DNA of 14,143 nucleotides, from positions 1-14,143 of the forward strand of contig JAWOHX010000125.1 of NCBI GenBank assembly GCA_046484975.1, written 5' to 3'. This document shows positions 7,488 to 14,143 of the stretch, piece by piece. This stretch comes from JAWOHX01 sp046484975. Its GTDB lineage: Bacteria > Bacillota > Clostridia > DUPQ01. The stretch's first letter is position 1. Each line of letters starts with the position of its first letter. The translations under genes and the position numbers were made by a program. The notes beneath the pieces were generated by a model. It did no database searches. It saw only the letters and a list, made by a program, of their open reading frames with translations, and was not told the origin of the DNA.

Positions 7488-8723
7488 ATGGAGAAACTTG
7501 CTTTGTACGGGGGAAATCCTGTGGTCAGGCAACCCCTGCCGGTGGTGGAGGATGCCAGCGGAAGGTTCATCGGGGAAGAGGAGCTGGCCCTGGTGACCGA
7601 AGTAATCAGGTCCGGCAGGCTCAACTATATCAACGGCGAGAAAATCGCCCGGTTCGAAAAGGAATTCGCCCTGAAATTCGGGGTGAAATATGCAGCCACC
7701 TGCAGTTCGGGGACCGCCGCCCTGCACGGGGCCGTTTTGTCCCTGGACCTGGAACCCGGGGACGAGGTCATCGTACCTCCCATCACAGACATGGGGACGG
7801 TGATTCCGGTGCTGTTGCAGAACCTTGTCCCGGTTTTTGCGGACGTGGACCCGCAGCTGCACAACATGGACCCGGAAAGCGTTCGGGCCAACGTCACGGA
7901 AAAGACCAAAGCCATCATCGTGGTGCACATGTTCGGACATGCAGCGGACATGGATCCCATCATGGAGATTGCCAGGGAGCATAAACTGTATGTCATTGAG
8001 GACTGCTGCCAGGCTTTCCTGACCCCGTACAAAGGAAAGCTCTGCGGTACCATCGGGGACATCGGCTGCTTCAGTTTCCAGCAGAGCAAGCACATGACCA
8101 CGGGGGATGGGGGCATGTTCATCAGCAACGATGACCGGCTGGGGGCTCGCATGAAGCTGTGTGTGGACAAGGGCTGGCCCAGGGACGGCCGGTTCCGGGA
8201 CCACCTGTTCCTGGCCCCCGCCTATCACATGACAGAACTCCAAGCAGCGGTGGGCATCGCCCAGCTGGGGAAACTCGACGCCATCATTGATGCAAGGCGA
8301 AGGATGGCCCGCCTCCTCAGCAAGATGCTCTCAGGCCTGGATATGGTTTTTGTCCCCGTGGAACGGGAGTGGACGGACCACACCTATTGGAAATACCCGC
8401 TGAAGGTGGACATGGAAGCCGTCGACGCGGACATGGATACCCTGGCCAATGCCCTTTCCAAAGAAGGGGTCCCCTGCTGGGCGGGATACACCAAGGTCCC
8501 CATGTACATGTACGATGTCTTCACAAAGCCATATACCTATGGCACATCCGGCTATCCCCTGACAGGAAGCGGGCGCACCTATGGCGAGGGACTGTGCCCC
8601 GCATCGGAAAAAGACCTGAAGGAGATGATCGTGTTTCCTTTCTGCGAAGGATACAAGCCGGAGCATATCCGGCAGATCGCCGATGCGGTGACAAAGGTCT
8701 TTGAGCATTTCAGGAAAAACTGA
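7488..8723 (+). CDS. DegT/DnrJ/EryC1/StrS-family PLP aminotransferase (StsC/AHBA-synthase-like)
   Basis: This 411-residue protein is a fold-type I PLP enzyme of the sugar/cyclitol aminotransferase family. It opens with LALYGGNPVV, the 'GG.PV' start typical of the scyllo-inosose aminotransferase/AHBA synthase branch. TCSSGTAALHGA (71-82) is the phosphate-binding loop, Asp172 in VIEDCCQA contacts the PLP ring nitrogen, and SFQQSKHMTTGDGG (196-209) carries the Schiff-base Lys201. All core catalytic residues are present. Expected reaction is reversible transfer of an amino group between glutamate or glutamine and a keto sugar or keto cyclitol. The start at 7488 was chosen because AGGAGG lies at 7472-7477 and the family motif begins at once; a longer frame would overlap the dehydrogenase gene. 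Substrate and direction are unknown. Confidence 0.93.
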   Translation: MEKLALYGGNPVVRQPLPVVEDASGRFIGEEELALVTEVIRSGRLNYINGEKIARFEKEFALKFGVKYAATCSSGTAALHGAVLSLDLEPGDEVIVPPITDMGTVIPVLLQNLVPVFADVDPQLHNMDPESVRANVTEKTKAIIVVHMFGHAADMDPIMEIAREHKLYVIEDCCQAFLTPYKGKLCGTIGDIGCFSFQQSKHMTTGDGGMFISNDDRLGARMKLCVDKGWPRDGRFRDHLFLAPAYHMTELQAAVGIAQLGKLDAIIDARRRMARLLSKMLSGLDMVFVPVEREWTDHTYWKYPLKVDMEAVDADMDTLANALSKEGVPCWAGYTKVPMYMYDVFTKPYTYGTSGYPLTGSGRTYGEGLCPASEKDLKEMIVFPFCEGYKPEHIRQIADAVTKVFEHFRKN

Positions 8724-8738
8724 GGAAGGGGAATTTGC

Positions 8739-9494
8739 ATGATGATCATCGACAGCAACATATTGTTCGGATTCGACATCCATCGCAGCATCGACCTCGG
8801 GATTGAGAGGTCCCTTGCCCTGATGGAGGAAAAAAACATCCACCGGGGGATGGTCTCCAACCTGAGGTGCAAATATGACGATTTCAGGATTGGAAACGAG
8901 GAGACAGCACGGCTGGTGGAGGCCCATCCCGGAAAGCTCTACGGCCTGGGAGGCTTCCATCTCTCCCGGTTCCTGGACTTGGAACATGAAATCCACCGCT
9001 GCATCAATGAACTGGGATTGTCCGGCTTTCGGATCTTCAATACCAACACAGGCTTCATCGCGGAATGGGGAGGCGGCATCGACTCATATACCATGCGGAT
9101 GGTCCTTAAGATCCTGGACGGCATGGATGTGCCTGTCTTCATCGAGGGCGGGTATCCTTTCATCACCATCGGCACACTGGCGGGGGAATTCCCCCGGGTG
9201 CCCATCATCGCGTCGGGAATCGGTTACGGGAACATGGGGGAAGCCATCCTGGCCGCCCAGCGCAACCCCAATATTTCCCTGGAAATCTCCGCCCTGGACA
9301 CCCATGACGGGATCGGGGTCCTGGTGGAATACCTCACGGCGGACAGGCTGGTCTTCGGCACAGGAATGCCCTACAACTCCCCCTCCTGCCAGCTTCTCAT
9401 GGTGGGCCGGGCAGACATCCCCGACGGGGACAAGGAAAAAATATTCTCCGGCAACCTGCTTGGGATTCTCAACGCGAGGAGGGTGAAGAAATGA
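8739..9494 (+). CDS. Amidohydrolase-2 family protein lacking metal ligands (probable pseudoenzyme)
   Basis: This 251-residue protein aligns along its whole length with the next gene product and with the amidohydrolase-related barrel family (PF04909), but every recognisable catalytic position is changed. The HxH pair is Asn7 and Leu9 (DSNILFG); the next histidine is Glu136 (FIEGG); the AHMGG histidine is Ser159 (IASGIG); the GSD aspartate is Gly209 (FGTGMP). The reading frame is intact with normal codon usage, so it looks maintained rather than decayed. It may be a non-catalytic partner, a ligand-binding subunit, or an enzyme with metal-free chemistry. AGGAAGGGG at 8723-8731 supports the ATG at 8739. 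It lies 15 bases after the aminotransferase, and its stop overlaps the next start as ATGA, suggesting coupled translation and possibly a complex with the intact paralogue. Confidence 0.82.
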   Translation: MMIIDSNILFGFDIHRSIDLGIERSLALMEEKNIHRGMVSNLRCKYDDFRIGNEETARLVEAHPGKLYGLGGFHLSRFLDLEHEIHRCINELGLSGFRIFNTNTGFIAEWGGGIDSYTMRMVLKILDGMDVPVFIEGGYPFITIGTLAGEFPRVPIIASGIGYGNMGEAILAAQRNPNISLEISALDTHDGIGVLVEYLTADRLVFGTGMPYNSPSCQLLMVGRADIPDGDKEKIFSGNLLGILNARRVKK

Positions 9495-10264
9495 TCATTG
9501 ACGTCCATATCCATTACGGATACCTTTTCCTGCCCATCCGGGCAGCCAAGGCCCCGGAACTCATTGCGTCCATGGACAATTATGGCATCGACCTGGGGAT
9601 TGTTTCCCACCTCGGTGGCATTTTCGGCGATTTCAGGCAGTGCAACCGGGAATTGAAGGAAGCCATTTCCCCATATTCCGACAGGTTGAAAGGATATATC
9701 GTGGTGAACCCGAATTATCCGGCGGAAGCCCTCGCCCAGCTGGAGGAATTCGCCCGGGAGCCTTCCTTTGTAGGCGTCAAGCTCCATGCCAGCTGGCATG
9801 ACCAGCCCATCGACGGACCCGCCTACCGGACAATATTCGACAAATGCGAAGAGCTTAGCCTTCCGGTGCTGGTTCATTCCTATGTCATCGGGGAAGACGA
9901 CCAGGTCAGCAGCCCCGAGCGCATCGCCAGGGTGGCGAAACGGCATGCCATCCCCCTCATCATGGCCCACATGGGCGGCAATGCCACCAGGGGATGCAGG
10001 GCGGTCATGGAGGCGGAAAACCTGTACATGGACATCAGCAGCGGCCGGGAACGCGCCTCGCAGCTCTATGTGTGGGAACTCGGCAGGGTGGAAAACGCGG
10101 TCAGGCAGCTGGGAGCGGACAAAGTGCTGTTCGGGTCGGACCTGCCCCTGTTGGATCCCGCCATCTGCATGGGGATGATGGCGGACAGCAATCTCACCGC
10201 AACGGAAAGAAGAATGGTCATGGGGGATAATGCCGCCAGGATCTTCGGATTCGGAAAGGACTAA
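9491..10264 (+). CDS. Amidohydrolase-2 family metal-dependent hydrolase/lyase
   Basis: This 257-residue TIM-barrel protein belongs to the amidohydrolase-related family (PF04909), which covers metal-dependent hydrolases, decarboxylases and lactonases. The expected ligands are present: HxH at His6 and His8 (DVHIHYG), His129 in VLVHSY, His160 in MAHMGG, and Asp217 in FGSDLP. KLHASWH at 97-103 is another candidate substrate-binding segment. A strong AGGAGGG at 9477-9483 and the ATGA overlap with the previous gene fix the start. It is likely cytoplasmic, as no signal peptide is seen. In this setting it could open a lactone, remove an acyl or amide group, or cleave a C-C bond in the aminated or oxidised product; the sequence does not decide. 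Confidence 0.9.
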   Translation: MIIDVHIHYGYLFLPIRAAKAPELIASMDNYGIDLGIVSHLGGIFGDFRQCNRELKEAISPYSDRLKGYIVVNPNYPAEALAQLEEFAREPSFVGVKLHASWHDQPIDGPAYRTIFDKCEELSLPVLVHSYVIGEDDQVSSPERIARVAKRHAIPLIMAHMGGNATRGCRAVMEAENLYMDISSGRERASQLYVWELGRVENAVRQLGADKVLFGSDLPLLDPAICMGMMADSNLTATERRMVMGDNAARIFGFGKD

Positions 10265-10269
10265 TCATA

Positions 10270-11652
10270 ATGTTCAAACTGAAAAGGCCAAAACCTGCCC
10301 TGCCGGACTCCTTTTTCTGGACCTGGGACCACAGCACCAACTGGATGCTGGACGATCCAGGACTGCAGACCTTCGGAAGTTCCAATGTCTACCTGAAAAA
10401 GACGGAGACATTCGTCGAGGACTACCGGCGCCTGAGCGATTTCGCAGCGGGCATCGGGGTCGGGGGCATCGTCATCTGGGGATTCCTTCGGGATACCCAT
10501 GGAGGCCCGGAGGCCTCCAAAAGGGTTGCCTCACATGCCATGCAAAAAGGGGTGCGCATCATGCCCGGGCTGGGGACCACTTCCTACGAAGGCCCATATT
10601 ATGAGGGCAACAATCCATACAACATCAGCACCTTTGTGAAAAACAATCCCGCCGCCGGGGCGCCGGGTGGGGTCTGTCCCAGCAGTCCTCTTTTCAAGGA
10701 ATGGATCGAAGAGGGCATCGACTGGCTTTTCAATACCTTTGAAATCGGCGGTGCCAACCTCGAGAACGGGGATTTCTTCCTTTGCGACTGCAAGGATTGC
10801 AGGGCCCACAAGGAGAACTGGCCGGCAGGCGACCCGGAATTCTTCCGGATCCAGGCCTTAAGCTACAAGATCCCGCTGGAACATCTGGCCAGGATCACCG
10901 GAAGAAAAAAGAACCTTCTCATCACCTGGGCCACCTACACCGGGTTCCTGCCCGGGGTGGAGCAGGGAAGGATGACCATGACCCCGTACATGGGGTGCGA
11001 CCGTCCCGTCCTGCTGGACCACATCAAGGACCTTCACCACACCCAGTGGACCCTGACCCGGATGCTGCGCCAGGAACCCCTGCCCCTGACGGCATACCTG
11101 GACGAAGGAAAGCCCGGGGCCATCTTCGACAACGACAACTGGCCGAAGGATTTGTCCTCCCCCGTGGAAAACAGCGTGGGCTTCATCCACCAGGGCAGCC
11201 AATGGAGAGGGCACAGCCGTTACGACCAGATCATCAGCACCATCAAGGAAGGCTGCCTGAGGGCCCACCTGTCCGGTTTGACAGGGGTGAGCATCCATGG
11301 GGAAGTCACTGCGATGCATATACCCAACGCCCTGAATTACCTGGCTTTTTCCCACTTCATCCATTGGCCGGAGGACACCCTGCGGGACTTCGGCAGGAAA
11401 ACCCTGGGGGAGGTCTTTGAAAACGAGGCGGAAGGGGAGGCTTTCATGGAGATTGTAGCCCATTGGGATGCAGGGACCCTGACCCAGGATCATATAGCCA
11501 GGACGACAGCCATCCGAAAACAGCTGCTGTCCCATGTGCTCATCGGGGTGAAGGCGGACCTGGGCACGGACATGCACCGTCTCCGTTTCTGGTGCTGGCT
11601 TCACAAGATGGTCACGGGAATCCGTGAACTGCATACCGCAGGATTCTACTGA
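10270..11652 (+). CDS. Unrecognised ~460-residue protein, tandem family copy 1 (possible glycoside-hydrolase-like barrel)
   Basis: I do not recognise this 460-residue protein with certainty. No signal peptide or membrane segment is seen, so it is probably cytoplasmic. Segments shared with the next two genes include WDHSTNW (19-25), DPGLQTFG (29-36), WGFLRDTHGG (70-79), IMPGLGTT (97-104), ENGDFFLCDCKDC (165-177), TMTPYMGC (236-243), HQGSQWRGHSRYDQ (307-320) and SIHGEV (341-346). Alternating strand-like and helix-like stretches and loops ending in acidic residues suggest a TIM barrel. CxCxxC after an acidic turn recalls GH67-like/DUF4838 and GHL6 carbohydrate proteins. Glu165 and Glu345 are possible catalytic acids; this is inference. 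It lacks a 7-residue stretch that copies 2 and 3 carry after residue 128. GAAAGGA at 10254-10260 overlaps the end of the amidohydrolase gene, only 5 bases upstream. Confidence 0.8.
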   Translation: MFKLKRPKPALPDSFFWTWDHSTNWMLDDPGLQTFGSSNVYLKKTETFVEDYRRLSDFAAGIGVGGIVIWGFLRDTHGGPEASKRVASHAMQKGVRIMPGLGTTSYEGPYYEGNNPYNISTFVKNNPAAGAPGGVCPSSPLFKEWIEEGIDWLFNTFEIGGANLENGDFFLCDCKDCRAHKENWPAGDPEFFRIQALSYKIPLEHLARITGRKKNLLITWATYTGFLPGVEQGRMTMTPYMGCDRPVLLDHIKDLHHTQWTLTRMLRQEPLPLTAYLDEGKPGAIFDNDNWPKDLSSPVENSVGFIHQGSQWRGHSRYDQIISTIKEGCLRAHLSGLTGVSIHGEVTAMHIPNALNYLAFSHFIHWPEDTLRDFGRKTLGEVFENEAEGEAFMEIVAHWDAGTLTQDHIARTTAIRKQLLSHVLIGVKADLGTDMHRLRFWCWLHKMVTGIRELHTAGFY

Positions 11653-11664
11653 CACAGGGAAAAA

Positions 11665-11678
11665 CGGCCCAAAGGCCG
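11665..11678 (+). other. Small hairpin just ahead of the copy-2 ribosome binding site
   Basis: CGGCC (11665-11669) and GGCCG (11674-11678) pair over 5 bases around a CAAA loop; the right arm ends at the first base of the Shine-Dalgarno GGGAGGAA (11678-11685). There is no T-run, so it is not a terminator. It could tune translation or mRNA stability of copy 2 relative to copy 1, or be incidental. The gap before copy 3 keeps only a degraded version (GGC, A-rich loop, GCC at 13101-13113). Confidence 0.35.
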
Positions 11679-11690
11679 GGAGGAACCAAT

Positions 11691-13094
11691 ATGATTTTCA
11701 AACTGACCAGACCGGTGCCAGCCCTGCCCGAATCATTTTTCTGGACCTGGGACCACAGCACCAACTGGGTGCTGGACGACCCGGGACTCCAGACTTTCGG
11801 AAGCTACAACAGCTATCTCAAGACCCCGGACACATTCGTGGAGGACTACAGGAGGCTCAGCGACCTGGCTGCAGGGCTTGGCATCAAAGGCATCATCATC
11901 TGGGGGTTCCTGCGGGATTCCCATGGCGGGGTGGAAGCTGCCAGGAAAGTGGCTTCCCATGCCATGGGCAAAGGGGTGCACATCATGCCCGGAATCGGCA
12001 CCACCTGGTACGGGGGCATCTATTATGAAGGCGACCATCCCACCAACATCGACACCTTCCTGAAAAACAATCCCTCGGCCAAGTCCCTCAGCATGGTCAG
12101 GGATTACCAGGGGGTCTGCCCCAGCAGCCCCCTCTTCAAGGAATGGATGGAGGAAGGGCTGGACTGGCTTTTCGACACCTTCGACATCGGAGGCGCCAAT
12201 TTTGAGAACGGGGACTTCTTCCTCTGCGGTTGCGATGACTGCAAAGCGCACAAGGCGAACTGGCCGAAGGAGGACCCGGAATTCTTCCGGCTCCAGGCCT
12301 TGGGATACAAGGCGCCTCTGGAGCATCTGGGGAAGGCATCCCGAAGGAGAAAAGACCTCCTCGTCACATGGGCCACCTACACGGGTTTCCTGGCCGGGAT
12401 GGAAAAGGGGAGCATGACCATGACCCCTTACATGGGATGCGACCGTCCTGTCCTGCTTGACCACATCAGAAACCTCCACGCTACCCAATGGACCCTGACC
12501 CGCATGCTGCGGCAAAACCCCCTGCCCCTGACAGAATATCTGGATGATGGCATGCCGGAGAGTGTCTTTGACAATGATTGCTGGCCGAAAGGACTGTGCT
12601 CCCCCGTGGAAAACAGCGTGGGGTTCCTCCATCAGGGAAGCCAGTGGCGGGGGCACAGCCGCTATGACCAGGTGGTGGGCACCATCAAGGAGGCCTGTCT
12701 GCGGGCCCACCTGTCCGGGCTCAAAGGAGTGAGCATCCATGGGGAGGTCACATCCAGACACATCCCCGCAGCGCTGAACTATCTGGCCTTTTCCCATTTC
12801 ACCCACTGGCCCCTTGACAGCCTGCTGGATTTCGGAAGGAAAACCCTGGGGGAAATTTTCGAGGACGAATACGAAGGAGAAGCCTTCTCTCGGATTTTTG
12901 CCCACTGGGATGCCGGTTCCCTCACACAGGACCATAGGGCAGAGACGGTTTCCCAGCGCAAAGACCTCATCCGCCATGTGCAGCTGGGATCTAAAACCGC
13001 AAACGCCACCAACCTGGTGCGGTTCCGTTTCTGGTGCTGGCTCCACAAGATGGTCATGGGGGAAAAGGAACGGCATACCGCGAATTTCTTTTAA
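11691..13094 (+). CDS. Unrecognised ~467-residue protein, tandem family copy 2
   Basis: This 467-residue protein is a close paralogue of the previous one over its full length, again without signal peptide or membrane segment. It keeps all shared segments: WDHSTNW at 20-26, WGFLRDSHGG at 71-80, ENGDFFLCGCDDC with cysteines 179, 181 and 184, TMTPYMGC, the HQGSQWRGHSRYDQ block and SIHGEV. Compared with copy 1 it has the extra segment KSLSMVRDYQ (131-140) before GVCPS, shared with copy 3. The C-terminus keeps the FRFWCWLHKMV pattern of copy 1. GGGAGGAA at 11678-11685 supports the start; the spacer to copy 1 is 38 bases. The presumed role is a carbohydrate-active or related barrel enzyme working with the upstream dehydrogenase, aminotransferase and amidohydrolase. 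Tandem copies may differ in substrate or form a mixed oligomer. Confidence 0.8.
   Translation: MIFKLTRPVPALPESFFWTWDHSTNWVLDDPGLQTFGSYNSYLKTPDTFVEDYRRLSDLAAGLGIKGIIIWGFLRDSHGGVEAARKVASHAMGKGVHIMPGIGTTWYGGIYYEGDHPTNIDTFLKNNPSAKSLSMVRDYQGVCPSSPLFKEWMEEGLDWLFDTFDIGGANFENGDFFLCGCDDCKAHKANWPKEDPEFFRLQALGYKAPLEHLGKASRRRKDLLVTWATYTGFLAGMEKGSMTMTPYMGCDRPVLLDHIRNLHATQWTLTRMLRQNPLPLTEYLDDGMPESVFDNDCWPKGLCSPVENSVGFLHQGSQWRGHSRYDQVVGTIKEACLRAHLSGLKGVSIHGEVTSRHIPAALNYLAFSHFTHWPLDSLLDFGRKTLGEIFEDEYEGEAFSRIFAHWDAGSLTQDHRAETVSQRKDLIRHVQLGSKTANATNLVRFRFWCWLHKMVMGEKERHTANFF
12128..12220 (+). repeat. 93-base perfect repeat, copy in tandem gene 2
   Basis: This block is identical base for base to 13567-13659 in tandem gene 3. 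It encodes the stretch from PLFKEW through ENGDFF. Synonymous sites match as well, unlike the flanks, so it marks recent duplication or gene conversion. Confidence 0.9.
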
Positions 13095-13126
13095 GAGCAA
13101 GGCCAAAAAAGCCGAAAGGATGCAAT

Positions 13127-14143
13127 ATGATTTTCAAACTGACGAGGTCGGAACCAGCCCTGCCGCAATCATATTTCGGGCCGTCATGGGACCATAGCAC
13201 GGGTTGGGCGGTGGAGGATCCCGGACTGCAGACCTTCGGGAGCTACAACAGTTATCTCAAGACCACGGAAAGCTTCATTGAGGAGTATCGGCTTCTCACC
13301 GACCTGGCTGCTGGGCTGGGCATCAAGGGCATCGCCCCCTGGGGGTTCCTCCGGGATTCCCATGGCGGGGTGGAAGCTGCCAAGAAAGTGGCTTCCCATG
13401 CCATGGACCAGGGAGTGTATATCATGCCCGGGATCGGCACCACCTGGTATGGAGGCATCTATTTCGAGGGAAACCATCCCACCAACATCGACACGTTCCT
13501 GAAAAAAAACCCCTCAGCCAAGTCCCTCAGCATGGTGAGGGACTACCAGGGGGTCTGTCCCAGCAACCCCCTCTTCAAGGAATGGATGGAGGAAGGGCTG
13601 GACTGGCTTTTCGACACCTTCGACATCGGAGGCGCCAATTTTGAGAACGGGGACTTCTTTCTCTGCGGATGCGATGACTGCAAGGCGCACAAGGAGAACT
13701 GGCCGAAGGAGGACCCGGAGTTCTTCCGGCTCCAGGCCTTGGGATACAAGGCGCCCCTGGAGCACCTGGCGGCCATTGCGGAGAAAAACAAGGATTATCT
13801 CATCAGCTGGGCCACCTACACAGGCTTCCTCCCCGGGATGGAATCCGGGAACATGACCATGACACCGTACATGGGATGCGAGCGTCCGGCACTCTTTGAT
13901 GACATCAGGCATCTTCACACCACACAGTTCACCCTCACCCGGATGGTGCGTCAGGAACCCCTTCCACTGACCGACTACCTGGAAAACGGCGTGCCCGAGG
14001 GCGTCTTCGACAACGACTGCTGGCCCAGGGGACTGGTGCCCCCGGTGGCAAAGAGCGTTGGTTTCCTCCATCAGGGCAGCCAATGGCGGGGACACAGCCG
14101 CTACGACCAGGTGGTGAGCACCATCAAGGAGGCCTGCCTGCGG
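13127..14143 (+). CDS. Unrecognised protein, tandem family copy 3 (partial, 3' end off window)
   Basis: The first 339 residues of a third paralogue are visible, with the frame open at the right edge; by comparison with copy 2 about 130 residues are missing. The start ATG at 13127 follows AAAGGA at 13115-13120, 32 bases after copy 2. It shares the conserved segments, including cysteines 180, 182 and 185 in LCGCDDC, and its middle is nearly identical to copy 2 at DNA level. It differs at places invariant between the other two: FWTWDHSTNW is replaced by FGPSWDHSTGW with one extra residue, and the strand before WGFLRD reads GIAPW instead of GIIIW or GIVIW. These changes cluster near the predicted barrel rim, so substrate preference may differ. 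Function is unknown. Confidence 0.8.
   Translation, partial: MIFKLTRSEPALPQSYFGPSWDHSTGWAVEDPGLQTFGSYNSYLKTTESFIEEYRLLTDLAAGLGIKGIAPWGFLRDSHGGVEAAKKVASHAMDQGVYIMPGIGTTWYGGIYFEGNHPTNIDTFLKKNPSAKSLSMVRDYQGVCPSNPLFKEWMEEGLDWLFDTFDIGGANFENGDFFLCGCDDCKAHKENWPKEDPEFFRLQALGYKAPLEHLAAIAEKNKDYLISWATYTGFLPGMESGNMTMTPYMGCERPALFDDIRHLHTTQFTLTRMVRQEPLPLTDYLENGVPEGVFDNDCWPRGLVPPVAKSVGFLHQGSQWRGHSRYDQVVSTIKEACLR
13567..13659 (+). repeat. 93-base perfect repeat, copy in tandem gene 3
   Basis: Partner of the block at 12128-12220, 1439 bases downstream. The identity lies inside a longer similar region (about 13480-13770) and falls off sharply after about 13767. Confidence 0.9.

Noticed and set aside
8739..9494. 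First amidohydrolase as a decayed pseudogene
   Set aside because: There is no stop or frameshift, a good ribosome site is present, and hydrophobic core positions still align with the paralogue. Loss is confined to catalytic positions.
11733..13106. Long open frame of 457 codons on the minus strand opposite tandem copy 2, with similar long ones opposite other genes
   Set aside because: It mirrors the real gene's codon structure in GC-rich DNA, lacks a ribosome site and gives no recognisable protein. Similar shadows lie opposite the epimerase, dehydrogenase and aminotransferase genes.

Overview
The window is bacterial, GC-rich (roughly 55-60% by eye) and dense in genes. Starts are almost all ATG behind purine-rich Shine-Dalgarno sequences, and several promoters have sigma70-type -10 boxes (TATAAT or TAGAAT, often with an upstream TG). 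A CoA-disulfide reductase with rhodanese and TusA domains, a BspA-type leucine-rich-repeat protein and a PocR-AraC regulator together suggest an anaerobe, perhaps Bacillota/Clostridia or a Sphaerochaeta-like spirochaete. This placement is a guess. No tRNA, rRNA, CRISPR array, insertion sequence or phage gene was seen.

Left part (1-3770). A minus-strand flavoprotein for CoA-disulfide/persulfide reduction runs off the left edge. It is divergent from a small membrane-anchored leucine-rich-repeat protein across a 188-base promoter region. Next come a half-length AI-2E-family membrane protein and a YhhN-family membrane protein that overlap by 4 bases. These look like ordinary household or accessory genes.

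Middle (3803-5557). A 584-residue regulator has an N-terminal PocR-type ligand-binding domain and a C-terminal AraC-type DNA-binding domain. It sits directly upstream of, and parallel to, the long gene run on its right, and is the obvious candidate controller.

Right part (5664-14143, continuing past the edge). Eight tightly packed plus-strand genes look like one operon: an AP-endonuclease-like TIM-barrel isomerase/epimerase, a Gfo/Idh/MocA NAD(P)-dependent dehydrogenase, a DegT/StsC-type PLP aminotransferase, two amidohydrolase-2 family proteins, and three tandem paralogues of a roughly 460-residue protein I do not recognise. The first three make a classic set for oxidising a sugar or cyclitol to a keto form and then aminating it, or for the reverse. 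The first amidohydrolase has lost every recognisable metal ligand while its 4-base-overlapping partner keeps them, so they may act as a pseudoenzyme/enzyme pair. The tandem family carries a conserved CxCxxC motif and conserved acidic residues. Two copies share a 93-base identical block, which points to recent duplication or gene conversion.

The right-hand cluster, with its PocR-AraC regulator, is the best candidate for an undescribed system. My inference is metabolism of an amino sugar, aminocyclitol or related glycan-derived compound. No transporter or signal peptide is visible in the part shown, so uptake genes, if any, lie outside the window.
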